Below are positions 41,247-48,950 of a stretch of DNA of 64,000 bases, in pieces (within the stretch, counting starts at the first letter, position 1; each line of letters opens with the position of its first letter). This DNA is from Erwinia tracheiphila (GTDB taxonomy: Bacteria > Pseudomonadota > Gammaproteobacteria > Enterobacterales > Enterobacteriaceae): the NCBI RefSeq assembly GCF_021365465.1, contig NZ_CP089932.1:4526001-4590000 (forward strand), written 5' to 3'. The position numbers and the translations under genes were made by a program. The notes beneath the pieces were generated by a model, which was not told the origin of the DNA, searched no databases, and saw only the letters and a list, made by a program, of their open reading frames with translations.

Positions 41247-41266
41247 GCCGCATAAGCGGCTTTTTT
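41247..41266 (+). terminator. early left terminator (tL-like)
   Basis: GCCGC-ATAA-GCGGC is followed by six T residues. It lies just behind N and the next small gene, so N-modified polymerase must read through it to reach recombination and integration genes. Confidence 0.85.
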
Positions 41267-41352
41267 ACGCCTTAATATCAGGAGGGGAAATGAGCTTTGA
41301 TTTCGGGGATTACGCTCTGACAGAGCAAAAATGATATTACGCTCCTAATGAG

Positions 41353-41544
41353 ATGTTCTTTCACAAAGTAATTGGACGCCTGAGGTCAAATTCATGGGTG
41401 GATGTGCCTGTAAAAATACCTGCCACCAATGTGATTCACGAACAGATGGAAGAGGTTTGTCTTTGTATTTGCTGTGGCGTTGATGAAACGGAGGTAAGAA
41501 GATACCGAGTAAAAGACATGCAGAAATCACAAGACCGAAAATAA
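41353..41544 (+). CDS. small cysteine-rich protein, uncertain
   Basis: A 63-residue frame with a cluster of cysteines (EEVCLCICCGVDETEVRRYR), which might bind zinc. The ribosome site is weak. Just upstream a strong AGGAGGGG site drives a 14-codon frame (41290-41334), and downstream another (AAGGAGAG) drives only 7 codons from 41562. These look like remains of removed genes. The stretch 41545-41673 holds nothing else. Confidence 0.4.
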   Translation: MFFHKVIGRLRSNSWVDVPVKIPATNVIHEQMEEVCLCICCGVDETEVRRYRVKDMQKSQDRK

Positions 41545-41673
41545 CCCTGTAAGGAGAGAAGATGAATCCACGCCCAGAAGATTAATTAAGAGTAGCAACC
41601 CAATGCCGTGACAGGCGGCATTACGATGTTGCCCATCATCCACTGACCTGTTCAATTAAATCAAGGAAACGCC

Positions 41674-42165
41674 ATGCAACTATCTCATTCTGAGTTGCAG
41701 TCAGTACTTTCTTATTCACCCGAAACAGGAAGATTCACTTGGAATAAGAAAAGCGGAACCAAAATAAGGAACTCAGTGGCGGGGACTCATCACAAAACTG
41801 GATACGTAGTGATCACCATCCAAAAGAAACCTTATAGAGCACACCGTTTGGCTTGGTTTTATGTGTATGGAGAGTGGCCTACCGAAGATATTGACCACAT
41901 AAATCGAATCCGATCAGACAACCGGCTTTGTAATTTAAGGCTGGCGAATAAAAGCCAAAATCAACATAACACAGGGTTAGGTAGAAATAATTCTTCTGGC
42001 TTTAAAGGGGTTTATTTCTCAACCCGAGAAGGGAAATTTCTTGCCCAAATAATGGTGAGCCGCAAGAGGGTATCTCTTGGTTATCACCGAACCGCAATAG
42101 AAGCACATCAAGCATATAAGAACGCAGCCGCCATATATCATGGCGAGTTTTCATCTGAAAAATAA
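41674..42165 (+). CDS. HNH endonuclease with AP2-like C-terminus
   Basis: A 163-residue protein. ETGRFTWNKKSGTKIRNSVA and KPYRAHRLAWFYVYGEWP lead to the HNH core (EDIDHINRIRSDNRLCNLRL). The C-terminal half (SGFKGVYFSTREGKFLAQIM, VSLGYHRTAIEAHQAYKNAA) is an AP2 DNA-binding domain. This combination is common in free-standing phage homing endonucleases. It may have inserted in the left operon. Confidence 0.88.
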   Translation: MQLSHSELQSVLSYSPETGRFTWNKKSGTKIRNSVAGTHHKTGYVVITIQKKPYRAHRLAWFYVYGEWPTEDIDHINRIRSDNRLCNLRLANKSQNQHNTGLGRNNSSGFKGVYFSTREGKFLAQIMVSRKRVSLGYHRTAIEAHQAYKNAAAIYHGEFSSEK

Positions 42166-42176
42166 AAGGAATAGCC

Positions 42177-42308
42177 ATGCAACAGTATGCCGTTGCAGGG
42201 TGGCCTGTTGCTGGCCGCTCTGAATCATTACTCGACATTATTACTAAGCGCCTGCGTTCCGGCTGTCGCAAATTATTAGACACACTGAAGCAGAAAGGGA
42301 GGCCGTAA
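42177..42308 (+). CDS. very small protein in overlapping trio (1)
   Basis: A 43-residue frame (QQYAVAGWPVAGRSESLLDI, then RLRSGCRKLLDTLKQKGRP). AAGGAATA precedes the ATG. Its TAA overlaps the next start as TAATG, and the next gene does the same, so the three are probably translated as a coupled unit. No family is recognised. Confidence 0.55.
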   Translation: MQQYAVAGWPVAGRSESLLDIITKRLRSGCRKLLDTLKQKGRP

Positions 42309-42433
42309 TGATATTCACCATCGATGGATTCCACCTGATTATTGCCATCAAGGGTAATATCTGCGCATTCCCAAATACAAATGCCGGATATAAGGAAATG
42401 GCTGAAGCATGGATTAGCGCGAGGTTAAAATAA
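42308..42433 (+). CDS. very small protein in overlapping trio (2)
   Basis: A 41-residue frame (IFTIDGFHLIIAIKGNICAF, then GYKEMAEAWISARLK). GGGAGG lies before the ATG. It ends in TAATG with the next start. Confidence 0.55.
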   Translation: MIFTIDGFHLIIAIKGNICAFPNTNAGYKEMAEAWISARLK

Positions 42434-42612
42434 TGAAATTTAACTCACTGGCAGCAACTATAGAAGTAAGTCACATATGGCGAAAGGCATACATATGCAC
42501 AGCTTTGGCTTATCGCCGAGCAGGTCGCCATGAAGATAAAAGACTGGCATTAAAAGCAGCCTATCTTGAAAAAATAAACTCTCGCCATTTTCTTGGCCCC
42601 GCTCCATTCTGA
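42433..42612 (+). CDS. very small protein in overlapping trio (3)
   Basis: A 59-residue basic protein (KFNSLAATIEVSHIWRKAYI, then LAYRRAGRHEDKRLALKAAY). It starts within the previous stop and is followed after 8 bases by the ERF gene. Small basic proteins in this position occur in lambdoid recombination operons, but no function can be given. Confidence 0.55.
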   Translation: MKFNSLAATIEVSHIWRKAYICTALAYRRAGRHEDKRLALKAAYLEKINSRHFLGPAPF

Positions 42613-42620
42613 GGTGATTG

Positions 42621-43256
42621 ATGAGCAAGGAATTCTATGCGAGGCTTGCAGAAATCCAACGAACACTGAACGCACCAAAAAATCAGTACAACTCATTTGG
42701 TAAATACAAGTACAGGAGTTGTGAGGATATCCTGGAAGGCGTGAAGCCACTGCTAAATGGCCTGTTTCTCTCAATTTCTGACGAGATTGTACCAATAGGC
42801 GACCGGTATTACGTGCGGGCCACAGCCACCATTACAGACGGTGAGACCACAATCACCGCATCAGCAATGGCGCGCGAGGAAGAGTCAAAAAAAGGAATGG
42901 ATGCAGCTCAGGTAACGGGCGCTACCAGCTCATATGCGCGTAAATACTGCCTTAACGGATTGTTTGGCATTGATGATTCCAGGGATGCTGATACTGACGA
43001 GCATAAAAATCAGCAGAATTCAGCAAGGCAGCAGTCATACCAGCAGAATAGACAGGCGGCAAATAATCACCCCCCTCCCGCCAGAACGCCACAGCAGATT
43101 CTCACGGCTTTCACTGAGTACGCACTGAAGTCCTCTATTGTCGAACTTGAGAGGGCGTGGAAATCAGCTGATAAAAGCCTCGCTGGCACAGAGCAGCATG
43201 GTAAGGCTCAGTCAGTGTATCTCGACAGAAAAGCTGAATTAGAGCAACCAGCATAA
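42621..43256 (+). CDS. erf: ERF-family single-strand annealing protein
   Basis: A 211-residue recombinase of the ERF family (P22 Erf type). The N-terminal domain reads FYARLAEIQRTLNAPKNQYN, YKYRSCEDILEGVKPLLNG, and the conserved KKGMDAAQVTGATSSYARKY near 95-115. The middle is Q/N-rich and the C-terminal part helical. It anneals single strands and helps circularise phage DNA. GAGGTGATT before the ATG at 42621 decides the start over TTG at 42618. Confidence 0.9.
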   Translation: MSKEFYARLAEIQRTLNAPKNQYNSFGKYKYRSCEDILEGVKPLLNGLFLSISDEIVPIGDRYYVRATATITDGETTITASAMAREEESKKGMDAAQVTGATSSYARKYCLNGLFGIDDSRDADTDEHKNQQNSARQQSYQQNRQAANNHPPPARTPQQILTAFTEYALKSSIVELERAWKSADKSLAGTEQHGKAQSVYLDRKAELEQPA

Positions 43257-43276
43257 CCCTCTCGCAGGAAACCACC

Positions 43277-43546
43277 ATGCCTACATCAAAACCTCATACC
43301 GGGGCGGCATCGTCATGCCCATCCGCCGCCATTGTCGCCGAAGTTGGTGAGGCATGGCTTGCAGCAAAAGAAGGAAGGAGTCACCCGCGCATCATTTCTA
43401 AAACGCCTGAGCAGCGTAAAGCAGAGCTGCAAACCAGCCGCTACGCCAGAGATGCAGCCAGTTATCCCGAACTGCCACGCATCCACTTATCAGAATCATG
43501 GGGTGGTGTTTATGAAGGGCTGAATAGCCATGACCTCAACACATAA
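43277..43546 (+). CDS. left-operon protein of unknown function
   Basis: An 89-residue protein (AAIVAEVGEAWLAAKEGRSH, then PEQRKAELQTSRYARDAASY). AGGAAACC precedes the ATG. No known domain is seen. Confidence 0.6.
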   Translation: MPTSKPHTGAASSCPSAAIVAEVGEAWLAAKEGRSHPRIISKTPEQRKAELQTSRYARDAASYPELPRIHLSESWGGVYEGLNSHDLNT

Positions 43547-43555
43547 CGGAACAAT

Positions 43556-44137
43556 ATGATGGAAAAATACTACGTATCGGGCGTCAAAACCGACGCTAAA
43601 GGCCACTGTGAAATCTGTGATGGCGACTCCGCGAACTTTTACACCCTCTATGAAAGGAATGAGTCAGGAGAAAGCCAGGGAATTATCGATCTGAACTTTC
43701 GTGAAGATGCAGACGCAGCGATGAAAGTTTACGTTGAACGTAACGCCCTGCAGCAGCAGGTGAACGCGCTGGCAGCTGAAGGGGCAATGATGCGCCAGAT
43801 TATCGATTCAGTAACTGACCTCGATAACGAACCTCAGTATCACTACGAAGGCATGGGGTGCGGACTGGAAGACCGAAACATCACTGACCGCTACGAGGCG
43901 ATGCGTCATGGTTGGGATCAGGCGATGGAAAGCGTTTACGGCGAGTTAATCCCCTGCGCTGATCAGCTGGATTTTTCAGCTACCGATGCCGCTATCAGGG
44001 AGATGATGGCGCAGGGTGTGGAGAAATTGGTTATTCACCTTCGTGCAAATGGCAATGATGCATCTCCATGTAATTTGATTGCAATTGGCGCAGAAGATTT
44101 TGCTGCCCAACTCCGCGCCGGTGAGGTGTCCAAATGA
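43556..44137 (+). CDS. left-operon protein of unknown function
   Basis: A 193-residue protein. The N-terminus (YYVSGVKTDAKGHCEICDGD) has a CxxC pair, and the middle a coiled-coil-like part (RNALQQQVNALAAEGAMMRQ) seen in many phage proteins of the Ead/Ea type. The acidic C-terminus is encoded up to a 4-base overlap with the repeat-protein gene. Function unknown. Confidence 0.62.
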   Translation: MMEKYYVSGVKTDAKGHCEICDGDSANFYTLYERNESGESQGIIDLNFREDADAAMKVYVERNALQQQVNALAAEGAMMRQIIDSVTDLDNEPQYHYEGMGCGLEDRNITDRYEAMRHGWDQAMESVYGELIPCADQLDFSATDAAIREMMAQGVEKLVIHLRANGNDASPCNLIAIGAEDFAAQLRAGEVSK

Positions 44138-45141
44138 AAAAGTTCGAACTTGTTGCTGAAATTTCCAAAGAGTTTTTCGGTAGAAAACTGTTCCGCATTC
44201 GCGCCATGATTTCGTTTGGTAATGTTCAAACTGGTGATTTGGGTGGCTGGGTTGAGAGCGAGAGTAATGTAGAACAGTCCGGCGATGCATGGGTGTACGG
44301 CAATGCGAAGGTGTACGGCAATGCGCAGGTGTCCGGCAATGCATGGGTGTACGGCAATGCGAAGGTGTCCGGCAATGCGAAGGTGTACGGCAATGCGAAG
44401 GTGTACGGCAATGCGCAGGTGTCCGGCAATGCATGGGTGTACGGCAATGCGAAGGTGTCCGGCAATGCGAAGGTGTACGGCAATGCGAAGGTGTCCGGCG
44501 ATGCATGGGTGTACGGCAATGCGAAGGTGTCCGGCGATGCATGGGTGTACGGCAATGCGAAGGTGTACGGCAATGCGAAGGTGTCCGGCGATGCATGGGT
44601 GTACGGCAATGCGAAGGTGTCCGGCGATGCATGGGTGTACGGCAATGCGAAGGTGTACGGCAATGCGCAGGTGTCCGGCGATGCATGGGTGTACGGCAAT
44701 GCGCAGGTGTCCGGCAATGCATGGGTGTACGGCAATGCGAAGGTGTCCGGCGATGCATGGGTGTACGGCAATGCGAAGGTGTACGGCAATGCGCAGGTGT
44801 CCGGCGATGCATGGGTGTACGGCAATGCGAAGGTGTCCGGCGATGCATGGGTGTACGGCAATGCGAAGGTGTCCGGCGATGCATGGGTGTACGGCAATGC
44901 GCACTGGATCTCTATCGGGCCAATTGGTTCAGAGAATGGTTTCCTGACAGCGTTCCGGCAGCGTGATAACAGCATCATGGTCAGACGCGGATGTTTCTCT
45001 GGCACGATTGACGAGTTTGAGTCAGCTGTTAACGATACGCACAGCGACAACCAGCACGGCGATATTTATCGCGCCCTGATTCTGGTTATTAAGTTGAGGC
45101 TGGCAGAAGTTGAAGGTGAGCAGGGAGGCGACCATGCGTGA
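44134..45141 (+). CDS. hexapeptide-repeat beta-helix protein
   Basis: A 335-residue protein. The N-terminal 45 residues (RKLFRIRAMISFGNVQTGDL) match phage proteins that carry such repeats. Residues about 50-256 are 35 uninterrupted hexapeptides of the form [KQW]-V-[YS]-G-[ND]-A, which should fold as a parallel beta-helix, as in YdcK-like or polymer-forming proteins. The C-terminal domain (ISIGPIGSENGFLTAFRQRD; MVRRGCFSGTIDEFESAVND) is non-repetitive. Role unknown; an assembling cytoplasmic scaffold is one idea. The gene overlaps both neighbours. Confidence 0.85.
   Translation: MKKFELVAEISKEFFGRKLFRIRAMISFGNVQTGDLGGWVESESNVEQSGDAWVYGNAKVYGNAQVSGNAWVYGNAKVSGNAKVYGNAKVYGNAQVSGNAWVYGNAKVSGNAKVYGNAKVSGDAWVYGNAKVSGDAWVYGNAKVYGNAKVSGDAWVYGNAKVSGDAWVYGNAKVYGNAQVSGDAWVYGNAQVSGNAWVYGNAKVSGDAWVYGNAKVYGNAQVSGDAWVYGNAKVSGDAWVYGNAKVSGDAWVYGNAHWISIGPIGSENGFLTAFRQRDNSIMVRRGCFSGTIDEFESAVNDTHSDNQHGDIYRALILVIKLRLAEVEGEQGGDHA
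44286..44900 (+). repeat. 18-bp tandem repeat, about 34 copies
   Basis: The unit is AAGGTGTACGGCAATGCG with variation at only a few positions (first two bases, TAC or TCC, AAT or GAT, GCG or GCA). Copies follow with no gaps and keep the reading frame. No stop codon arises in any of the six frames, so long meaningless frames cover it on both strands. Higher-order blocks (for example KVSGDA-WVYGNA pairs) recur, which suggests repeated duplication by slippage or unequal exchange. Confidence 0.95.
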
Positions 45142-45358
45142 ACTCCCTACTCCATCGGATGTGCAGTTGAGCATCGTTCGCCCAAGGGGTGATTTAGAAA
45201 ACCCAATCAGGATGATTATCCGCGTTGAGCGAGGGAAAACAATCACTCTGGAAATATTACCCCATGAGTTTGCCCTGGCTCTAACCGGTAGTAGTGACAG
45301 AGGTGCAAAAATGTACCTGCGAAATATTGAAGTGAAGCGCATCGGGGGTGACTCATGA
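45134..45358 (+). CDS. small left-operon protein of unknown function
   Basis: A 74-residue protein (RELPTPSDVQLSIVRPRGDL, then GKTITLEILPHEFALALTGS). GGGAGG precedes the ATG at 45134. It overlaps both neighbours by a few bases. No family is recognised. Confidence 0.6.
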   Translation: MRELPTPSDVQLSIVRPRGDLENPIRMIIRVERGKTITLEILPHEFALALTGSSDRGAKMYLRNIEVKRIGGDS

Positions 45359-45704
45359 ACCAGCGCCCATACGACAAAACACTACCGCTTGAGGAATTAG
45401 CAAATCTTCGGGGCCTGATTAAATTCGCTTCCCCCATGCCGTGGCGCTGGGCTACCAGCAATAGCATGGCTCGTTTGAGTAGCGCCAGCGGCAAGGATGG
45501 CGATGTAATTCATGCATTCAAGGCTGTAGACGAGGTGCCGTGCGTGAATGTTTCCTTGGATAACATGAATCTCATTGCATGCGCTGTTAAAACGCATCAG
45601 GTGACCTTGAGGCCCAGGACAGTATCAACGACATTCGCCAGGCGCTGGAAGAGAAAGCAGAAGTGCTGCGCATCAACAGCAGGAGTAAGAGCGATGACGA
45701 ATGA
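45355..45704 (+). pseudogene. frameshifted Ead/Ea22-like phage gene
   Basis: The first 82 codons read naturally (DKTLPLEELANLRGLIKFAS, DEVPCVNVSLDNMNLIACAV). After about 45600 this frame becomes arginine- and cysteine-rich and runs without stop into the next gene. A natural continuation lies in another frame (GDLEAQDSINDIRQALEEKA, EVLRINSRSKSDDE) and stops at 45704. A small insertion or deletion near 45600 would explain both, and creates an artificial 257-codon fusion with the DUF551 gene. Confidence 0.6.
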
Positions 45705-46128
45705 AGAACGGCTGTCGTTGGTTGAGCGATGCAAAACTATTGCAGCATGGCGGGAAAAATACGGCGACAATGCAAACGTTATGCTGCCAGCGCTGGAGGC
45801 AAAACAGATAGCAGAAATCGCCCTCGCCTCGCTTCAGGCTGATGGTTCCCTCACTGATGAGGATACCACCCCGCAATCGCCAGCACAGCAGTGGATTCGG
45901 TGTAGTGAGCGGCTGCCGGTGGAAGGTCAATCAGTAGTTATCGCCAATATAGGCCACGGCTGTATTTGTGAGGCGGCGGCCGTCACATACTACCCACCTC
46001 ATTTTGCATTAATTGAAGGGCTTGAGGCCAGTAACTATGATGGCGGGGCATCAATATCCCTAGCGTTCGAAGCCACTCATTGGATGCCGCTGCTGGCAGC
46101 ACCAGAGCCCGGAGGTGATGAGTCATAA
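45694..46128 (+). CDS. DUF551-domain phage protein
   Basis: A 144-residue protein. The C-terminal part (WIRCSERLPVEGQSVVIANI; FEATHWMPLLAAPEP) is the DUF551 domain, often attached to Ea22-like phage proteins. AGGAGTAAG precedes the ATG at 45694, so it can be made on its own despite the upstream open frame. Function unknown. Confidence 0.75.
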   Translation: MTNEERLSLVERCKTIAAWREKYGDNANVMLPALEAKQIAEIALASLQADGSLTDEDTTPQSPAQQWIRCSERLPVEGQSVVIANIGHGCICEAAAVTYYPPHFALIEGLEASNYDGGASISLAFEATHWMPLLAAPEPGGDES

Positions 46129-46181
46129 CCATCAACATCTTATTCATAGCCCTGTGCATTGTGGCTGCGCGAGAAAGACTG

Positions 46182-46203
46182 AGTCGCTGAAGCGGCTTTT
46201 TTT
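46182..46203 (+). terminator. intrinsic terminator in left operon
   Basis: AGTCGC-TGAA-GCGGCT is followed by seven T residues. It stands before the DUF5405 gene and would need N-dependent readthrough. The 98 bp between genes hold nothing else. Confidence 0.7.
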
Positions 46204-46226
46204 GTGTCCAGAATTCGGAGTAACCA

Positions 46227-46496
46227 ATGAAAATAGACATCGGTGATAAATACGTACTGACCGTTGACCAGTATCAGTACATAGTTCGTGAGAAAAAGAT
46301 TGCAAAAGAGGGAAAGAATGCCGGTAGCGAGGTGCTGGCTCTCGTTGGCTACTACCCCAAAATCCACCAGGCAATCAGCGCGTTAATTAATCTTGATGTG
46401 AACTTGTCAGACGTACAGTCACTTCAAGCCATGCAACAGCATATTGAGCGTGTCGCAATGCAGTGTGAGAAAGCGTTTTCGGAGGTATCAGTATGA
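46227..46496 (+). CDS. DUF5405 family protein
   Basis: An 89-residue protein (DIGDKYVLTVDQYQYIVREK, then GYYPKIHQAISALINLDVNL). The pattern fits the DUF5405 family of enterobacterial phage proteins. It overlaps the next gene by 4 bases. Function unknown. Confidence 0.72.
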   Translation: MKIDIGDKYVLTVDQYQYIVREKKIAKEGKNAGSEVLALVGYYPKIHQAISALINLDVNLSDVQSLQAMQQHIERVAMQCEKAFSEVSV

Positions 46497-46714
46497 CCAC
46501 TTTCGCAGACCCGGCAGACGAGGCAGCAGCCCGTCAGCAGCAGATGATTGATAACGCCCTGGCTAACAGGAAGCTACCCGCCCCTCCGTCTCCGGTTTGC
46601 CGTAACGGGGACTGCGGCGAGAAGTCACAGCCAGGAACCAGCTATTACTCGTCAGAGTGCCGGGAAGATGCAGAACGGCTGGCGCGGGCAGAACAGCAAA
46701 GGAGAGTGGCATGA
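46493..46714 (+). CDS. TraR/DksA-like zinc-finger protein, degenerate
   Basis: A 73-residue protein (DEAAARQQQMIDNALANRKL, then CRNGDCGEKSQPGTSYYSSE, then CREDAERLARAEQQ). It has the layout of small phage TraR/DksA-type proteins: an N-terminal helix pair and a cysteine motif. Only three cysteines are seen, spaced unlike a C4 finger, so metal binding is uncertain. Confidence 0.6.
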   Translation: MTTFADPADEAAARQQQMIDNALANRKLPAPPSPVCRNGDCGEKSQPGTSYYSSECREDAERLARAEQQRRVA

Positions 46715-47076
46715 GCATTAAATGGGATGGTGAAGGCCTGCCGCCGGTTGGATGTGACTGTGAGATTTACGACTGTGAAACATGGAACCCGGTAATAATA
46801 AAATATATTGGTGAAAAGTATGTTACCACGCACCGACTAGACCTGGATTCAGAAATAGTTTATTGCGTTGCGCAAAGGCCAGAAAAATTCCGCCCCATCT
46901 GCACCGAAGCAGAGCGAAGACGTAATGAGATAGTTCAAATCATGTGCAACATACTCGGCAACGGTATTCATTGCGATGAAAATTCCGGTTACGGGAAAGC
47001 TTGGTTTAAAACTTACGACGCCATCGCCGCCGGTAAAATCCCCGGCATAAGGCTGACCGATGACGCCGGAAGCTGA
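46711..47076 (+). CDS. left-operon protein of unknown function
   Basis: A 121-residue protein (SIKWDGEGLPPVGCDCEIYD, then WNPVIIKYIGEKYVTTHRLD and KFRPICTEAERRRNEIVQIM). Small phage proteins with a 'PPVG..CE' beginning and 'FRPI-T' near the end are widespread in enterobacterial phages. The ATG overlaps the previous stop (ATGA). Function unknown. Confidence 0.68.
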   Translation: MSIKWDGEGLPPVGCDCEIYDCETWNPVIIKYIGEKYVTTHRLDLDSEIVYCVAQRPEKFRPICTEAERRRNEIVQIMCNILGNGIHCDENSGYGKAWFKTYDAIAAGKIPGIRLTDDAGS

Positions 47077-47272
47077 CAACGCAATCAAAAGCACCGCACG
47101 TACCGCATTGGCAGAATACACCAACCCAAACAACACTCTCACCTACCGCCAGGCCCTCGACAAACACGCCGCGAAAATAGCTCATCTTGTGCCTGATAAA
47201 TATCGTCGGGAGCCGTGGCTGTGGCTGAATTACGTTTGTCAGAGACTGGCAAACAAAAGGAGTTCAGATTGA
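47060..47272 (+). CDS. small left-operon protein of unknown function
   Basis: A 70-residue protein (NAIKSTARTALAEYTNPNNT, then YRQALDKHAAKIAHLVPDKY). It overlaps the previous gene by 17 bases and the next by 4. No family is recognised. Confidence 0.6.
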   Translation: MTPEADNAIKSTARTALAEYTNPNNTLTYRQALDKHAAKIAHLVPDKYRREPWLWLNYVCQRLANKRSSD

Positions 47273-47475
47273 AAGAGATTCCAGCACGTCAGATGGCCGT
47301 CATCGGCACGCACCTGCAGACCGGCGAGCAGGTTTATTTCCGCTCCGCCTATTATGCGCCGGGCTTCAATCGGTCAGGCATAAAAGAGGCGATCAGCGGT
47401 CGCGCTAAAACGCATCGCGGTTACGCCTGGCGCTATGCGACGAAGAAAGAGCGCGAAAGCCAAGCCAGCCATTAA
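47269..47475 (+). CDS. NUMOD-like/HTH small protein
   Basis: A 68-residue protein starting with TTG at 47269, which overlaps the previous stop as TTGA and has AGGAG before it. PGFNRSGIKEAISGRAKTHR followed by GYAWRYA resembles the short NUMOD-type DNA-binding motif of homing nucleases. It lies just before xis and may act as a DNA-binding accessory protein. Confidence 0.6.
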   Translation: MKEIPARQMAVIGTHLQTGEQVYFRSAYYAPGFNRSGIKEAISGRAKTHRGYAWRYATKKERESQASH

Positions 47476-47504
47476 CCCCACCGTCTGACATACAGAGGTA
47501 AAAT

Positions 47505-47750
47505 ATGCCACTCATTACTTTACATGAGTGGGGGCAGCGCCTGCCTGTCCCCCGTTCAACTGAAACGCTGCGCCGCTGGGCAAGAGGGCAAAAAATATAC
47601 CCGCCTCCACAATTCGACGGTTATCAGTACTATGTCGATGAAGACGCGGTAAAAATCACTCACCCATCGCAAAGACAGTCAAAATCCTGTCATTCAGTCA
47701 ACTCACTAACCTCAAGGATAAAAAATGGCCGCACGGAGAAGAAGCCATAA
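47505..47750 (+). CDS. xis: excisionase
   Basis: An 81-residue lambda-type Xis: LITLHEWGQRLPVPRSTETL, RRWARGQKIYPPPQFDGYQY form the winged-helix domain. It directs Int to excise the prophage. Its end overlaps the int start by 26 bases, as in lambda. Confidence 0.93.
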   Translation: MPLITLHEWGQRLPVPRSTETLRRWARGQKIYPPPQFDGYQYYVDEDAVKITHPSQRQSKSCHSVNSLTSRIKNGRTEKKP

Positions 47751-48792
47751 GACGCGTGATCTGCCGCCCAACCTGTATGTCAGGAATGATGGCTATTACA
47801 GTTACCGCGACCCACGGACGGGTAAGGAGTACGGGCTTGGGAGGGATAAGCGATATGCTGTGACTCAGGCCATTGAAGCCAATATGTCAATGGTCGATTC
47901 ACCGACTGCAAGCCTGATTGAAAGGATGTCCGGTCAGGGAAATATCAGTTTTTATGTATGGGCAGATAAATATTATGAAATTCTTATAGGTCGAGATCTG
48001 AAATCAAAGACACTCACAGATTATGCAGACAGGATAAAGGCAATCCGCAATGGAATTCCTGACATGCATTTGAATCAGGTCAGCACAAGAACAATTGCAG
48101 ATTTTATTGGCAGGTATGAGTCGCAGGGAAAAAGTACAACAGCAAAACTCATCAGATCCACACTTCTTGATATGTTCAGGTCAGCAATAGCCGAAGGGTA
48201 CATTAATAACAATCCTGTGTCCGTTACAAGAAATCCGCGAACAAAGGTTAAGCGTTCTCGTCTATCACTTGATGACTATCGGGTGATTATCAGTAAATCT
48301 GCCGGAATGCCGGAATGGATTTCTCTCAGTATCCGCGTTGCGTTGTTGACGGGGCAAAGAGTTAGCGATATCAGTGAAATGAAGTGGGATTCTGTAGCGG
48401 ATGGATTCATGCGGGTTGAGCAGTTAAAAACAGGGGCAAAGCTGGCTATACCCCTCAATTTAAAACTTAGCGAGGCTGGACTGATTTTTTCTGATCTTCT
48501 CAGTGAGTGCAGGCTATCTTCTCCAGGGGAATATGTTGTCGGCACGAAGAAAGGTGAACGGATTGCACCGAGGACAATATCAGGTGGATTTTCCCGGTTG
48601 AGGTCAGATTGCGGATTATCATGGAATGGTGCTCCCCCTTCATTTCACGAACTTAGAAGCCTGTCTGCGAGGCTACATACCAAAGAAAATGGGGCGGAAT
48701 TTGCACAAAGATTGCTGGGGCATAAATCCGCACAAATGACTGACAGGTATAGAGATTCAAGGGGTAGTGAGTGGGATATCATTTTGAGCTAA
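47725..48792 (+). CDS. int: lambda-type integrase
   Basis: A 355-residue tyrosine recombinase very close to lambda Int (356). The N-terminal arm-binding domain (ARRRSHKTRDLPPNLYVRND; DPRTGKEYGLGRDKRYA), the core domain and the catalytic residues are visible: R in LLTGQRVSDISEMKW, H-x-x-R in FHELRSLSARL, H in LLGHKSAQMT, and Y in DRYRDSRGSEWD. It recombines attP with the site marked by the 17-bp core. It lies 64 bp before attR. Confidence 0.95.
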   Translation: MAARRRSHKTRDLPPNLYVRNDGYYSYRDPRTGKEYGLGRDKRYAVTQAIEANMSMVDSPTASLIERMSGQGNISFYVWADKYYEILIGRDLKSKTLTDYADRIKAIRNGIPDMHLNQVSTRTIADFIGRYESQGKSTTAKLIRSTLLDMFRSAIAEGYINNNPVSVTRNPRTKVKRSRLSLDDYRVIISKSAGMPEWISLSIRVALLTGQRVSDISEMKWDSVADGFMRVEQLKTGAKLAIPLNLKLSEAGLIFSDLLSECRLSSPGEYVVGTKKGERIAPRTISGGFSRLRSDCGLSWNGAPPSFHELRSLSARLHTKENGAEFAQRLLGHKSAQMTDRYRDSRGSEWDIILS

Positions 48793-48856
48793 TTTAGAGT
48801 GATTTAGAACTAACCTTCATATCTTATTAATATAATTAGATATAATTTCCACTTTA

Positions 48857-48873
48857 CCTATCACAATCATAGG
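48857..48873. repeat. attR core
   Basis: Second copy of CCTATCACAATCATAGG, identical to 2208-2224. It separates the int-side of the prophage from the gor promoter region, 77 bp before the gor start codon. Confidence 0.88.
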
Positions 48874-48950
48874 CGCAATCTTTGCGGCATCACCCTTAGT
48901 GGCGCTACACTAACGCCAATTTATTTTACTGACTTATTGGAATATTCCTG

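Larger units (their letters stand above)
2208..48873. mobile_element. lambdoid/myovirus mosaic prophage, 46.7 kb
   Basis: The element is bounded by the same 17-bp sequence at 2208-2224 and 48857-48873. It carries int and xis at the right end next to attR. The right half is lambda-like (int, xis, ERF, N, cI, cro, cII, replication, ninB, Q) and the left half encodes lysis, packaging, head and contractile-tail genes on the minus strand. An IS481-family element of 1201 bp has inserted in it. The terL reading frame is broken, so it is probably not able to form infectious particles by itself. Taking out the element leaves rbn and gor divergent, about 140 bp apart. Confidence 0.95.

Noticed and set aside
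44286..44900. CRISPR array
   Set aside because: The repeats are contiguous 18-bp units without unique spacers, lie in a coding frame, and no cas genes are present.
44226..45050. Long open frames in the other five frames over the repeat region
   Set aside because: They result from the 18-bp unit lacking stop codons in every frame. Only the frame of 44134-45141 has proper non-repetitive ends, a ribosome context and coupling to its neighbours.
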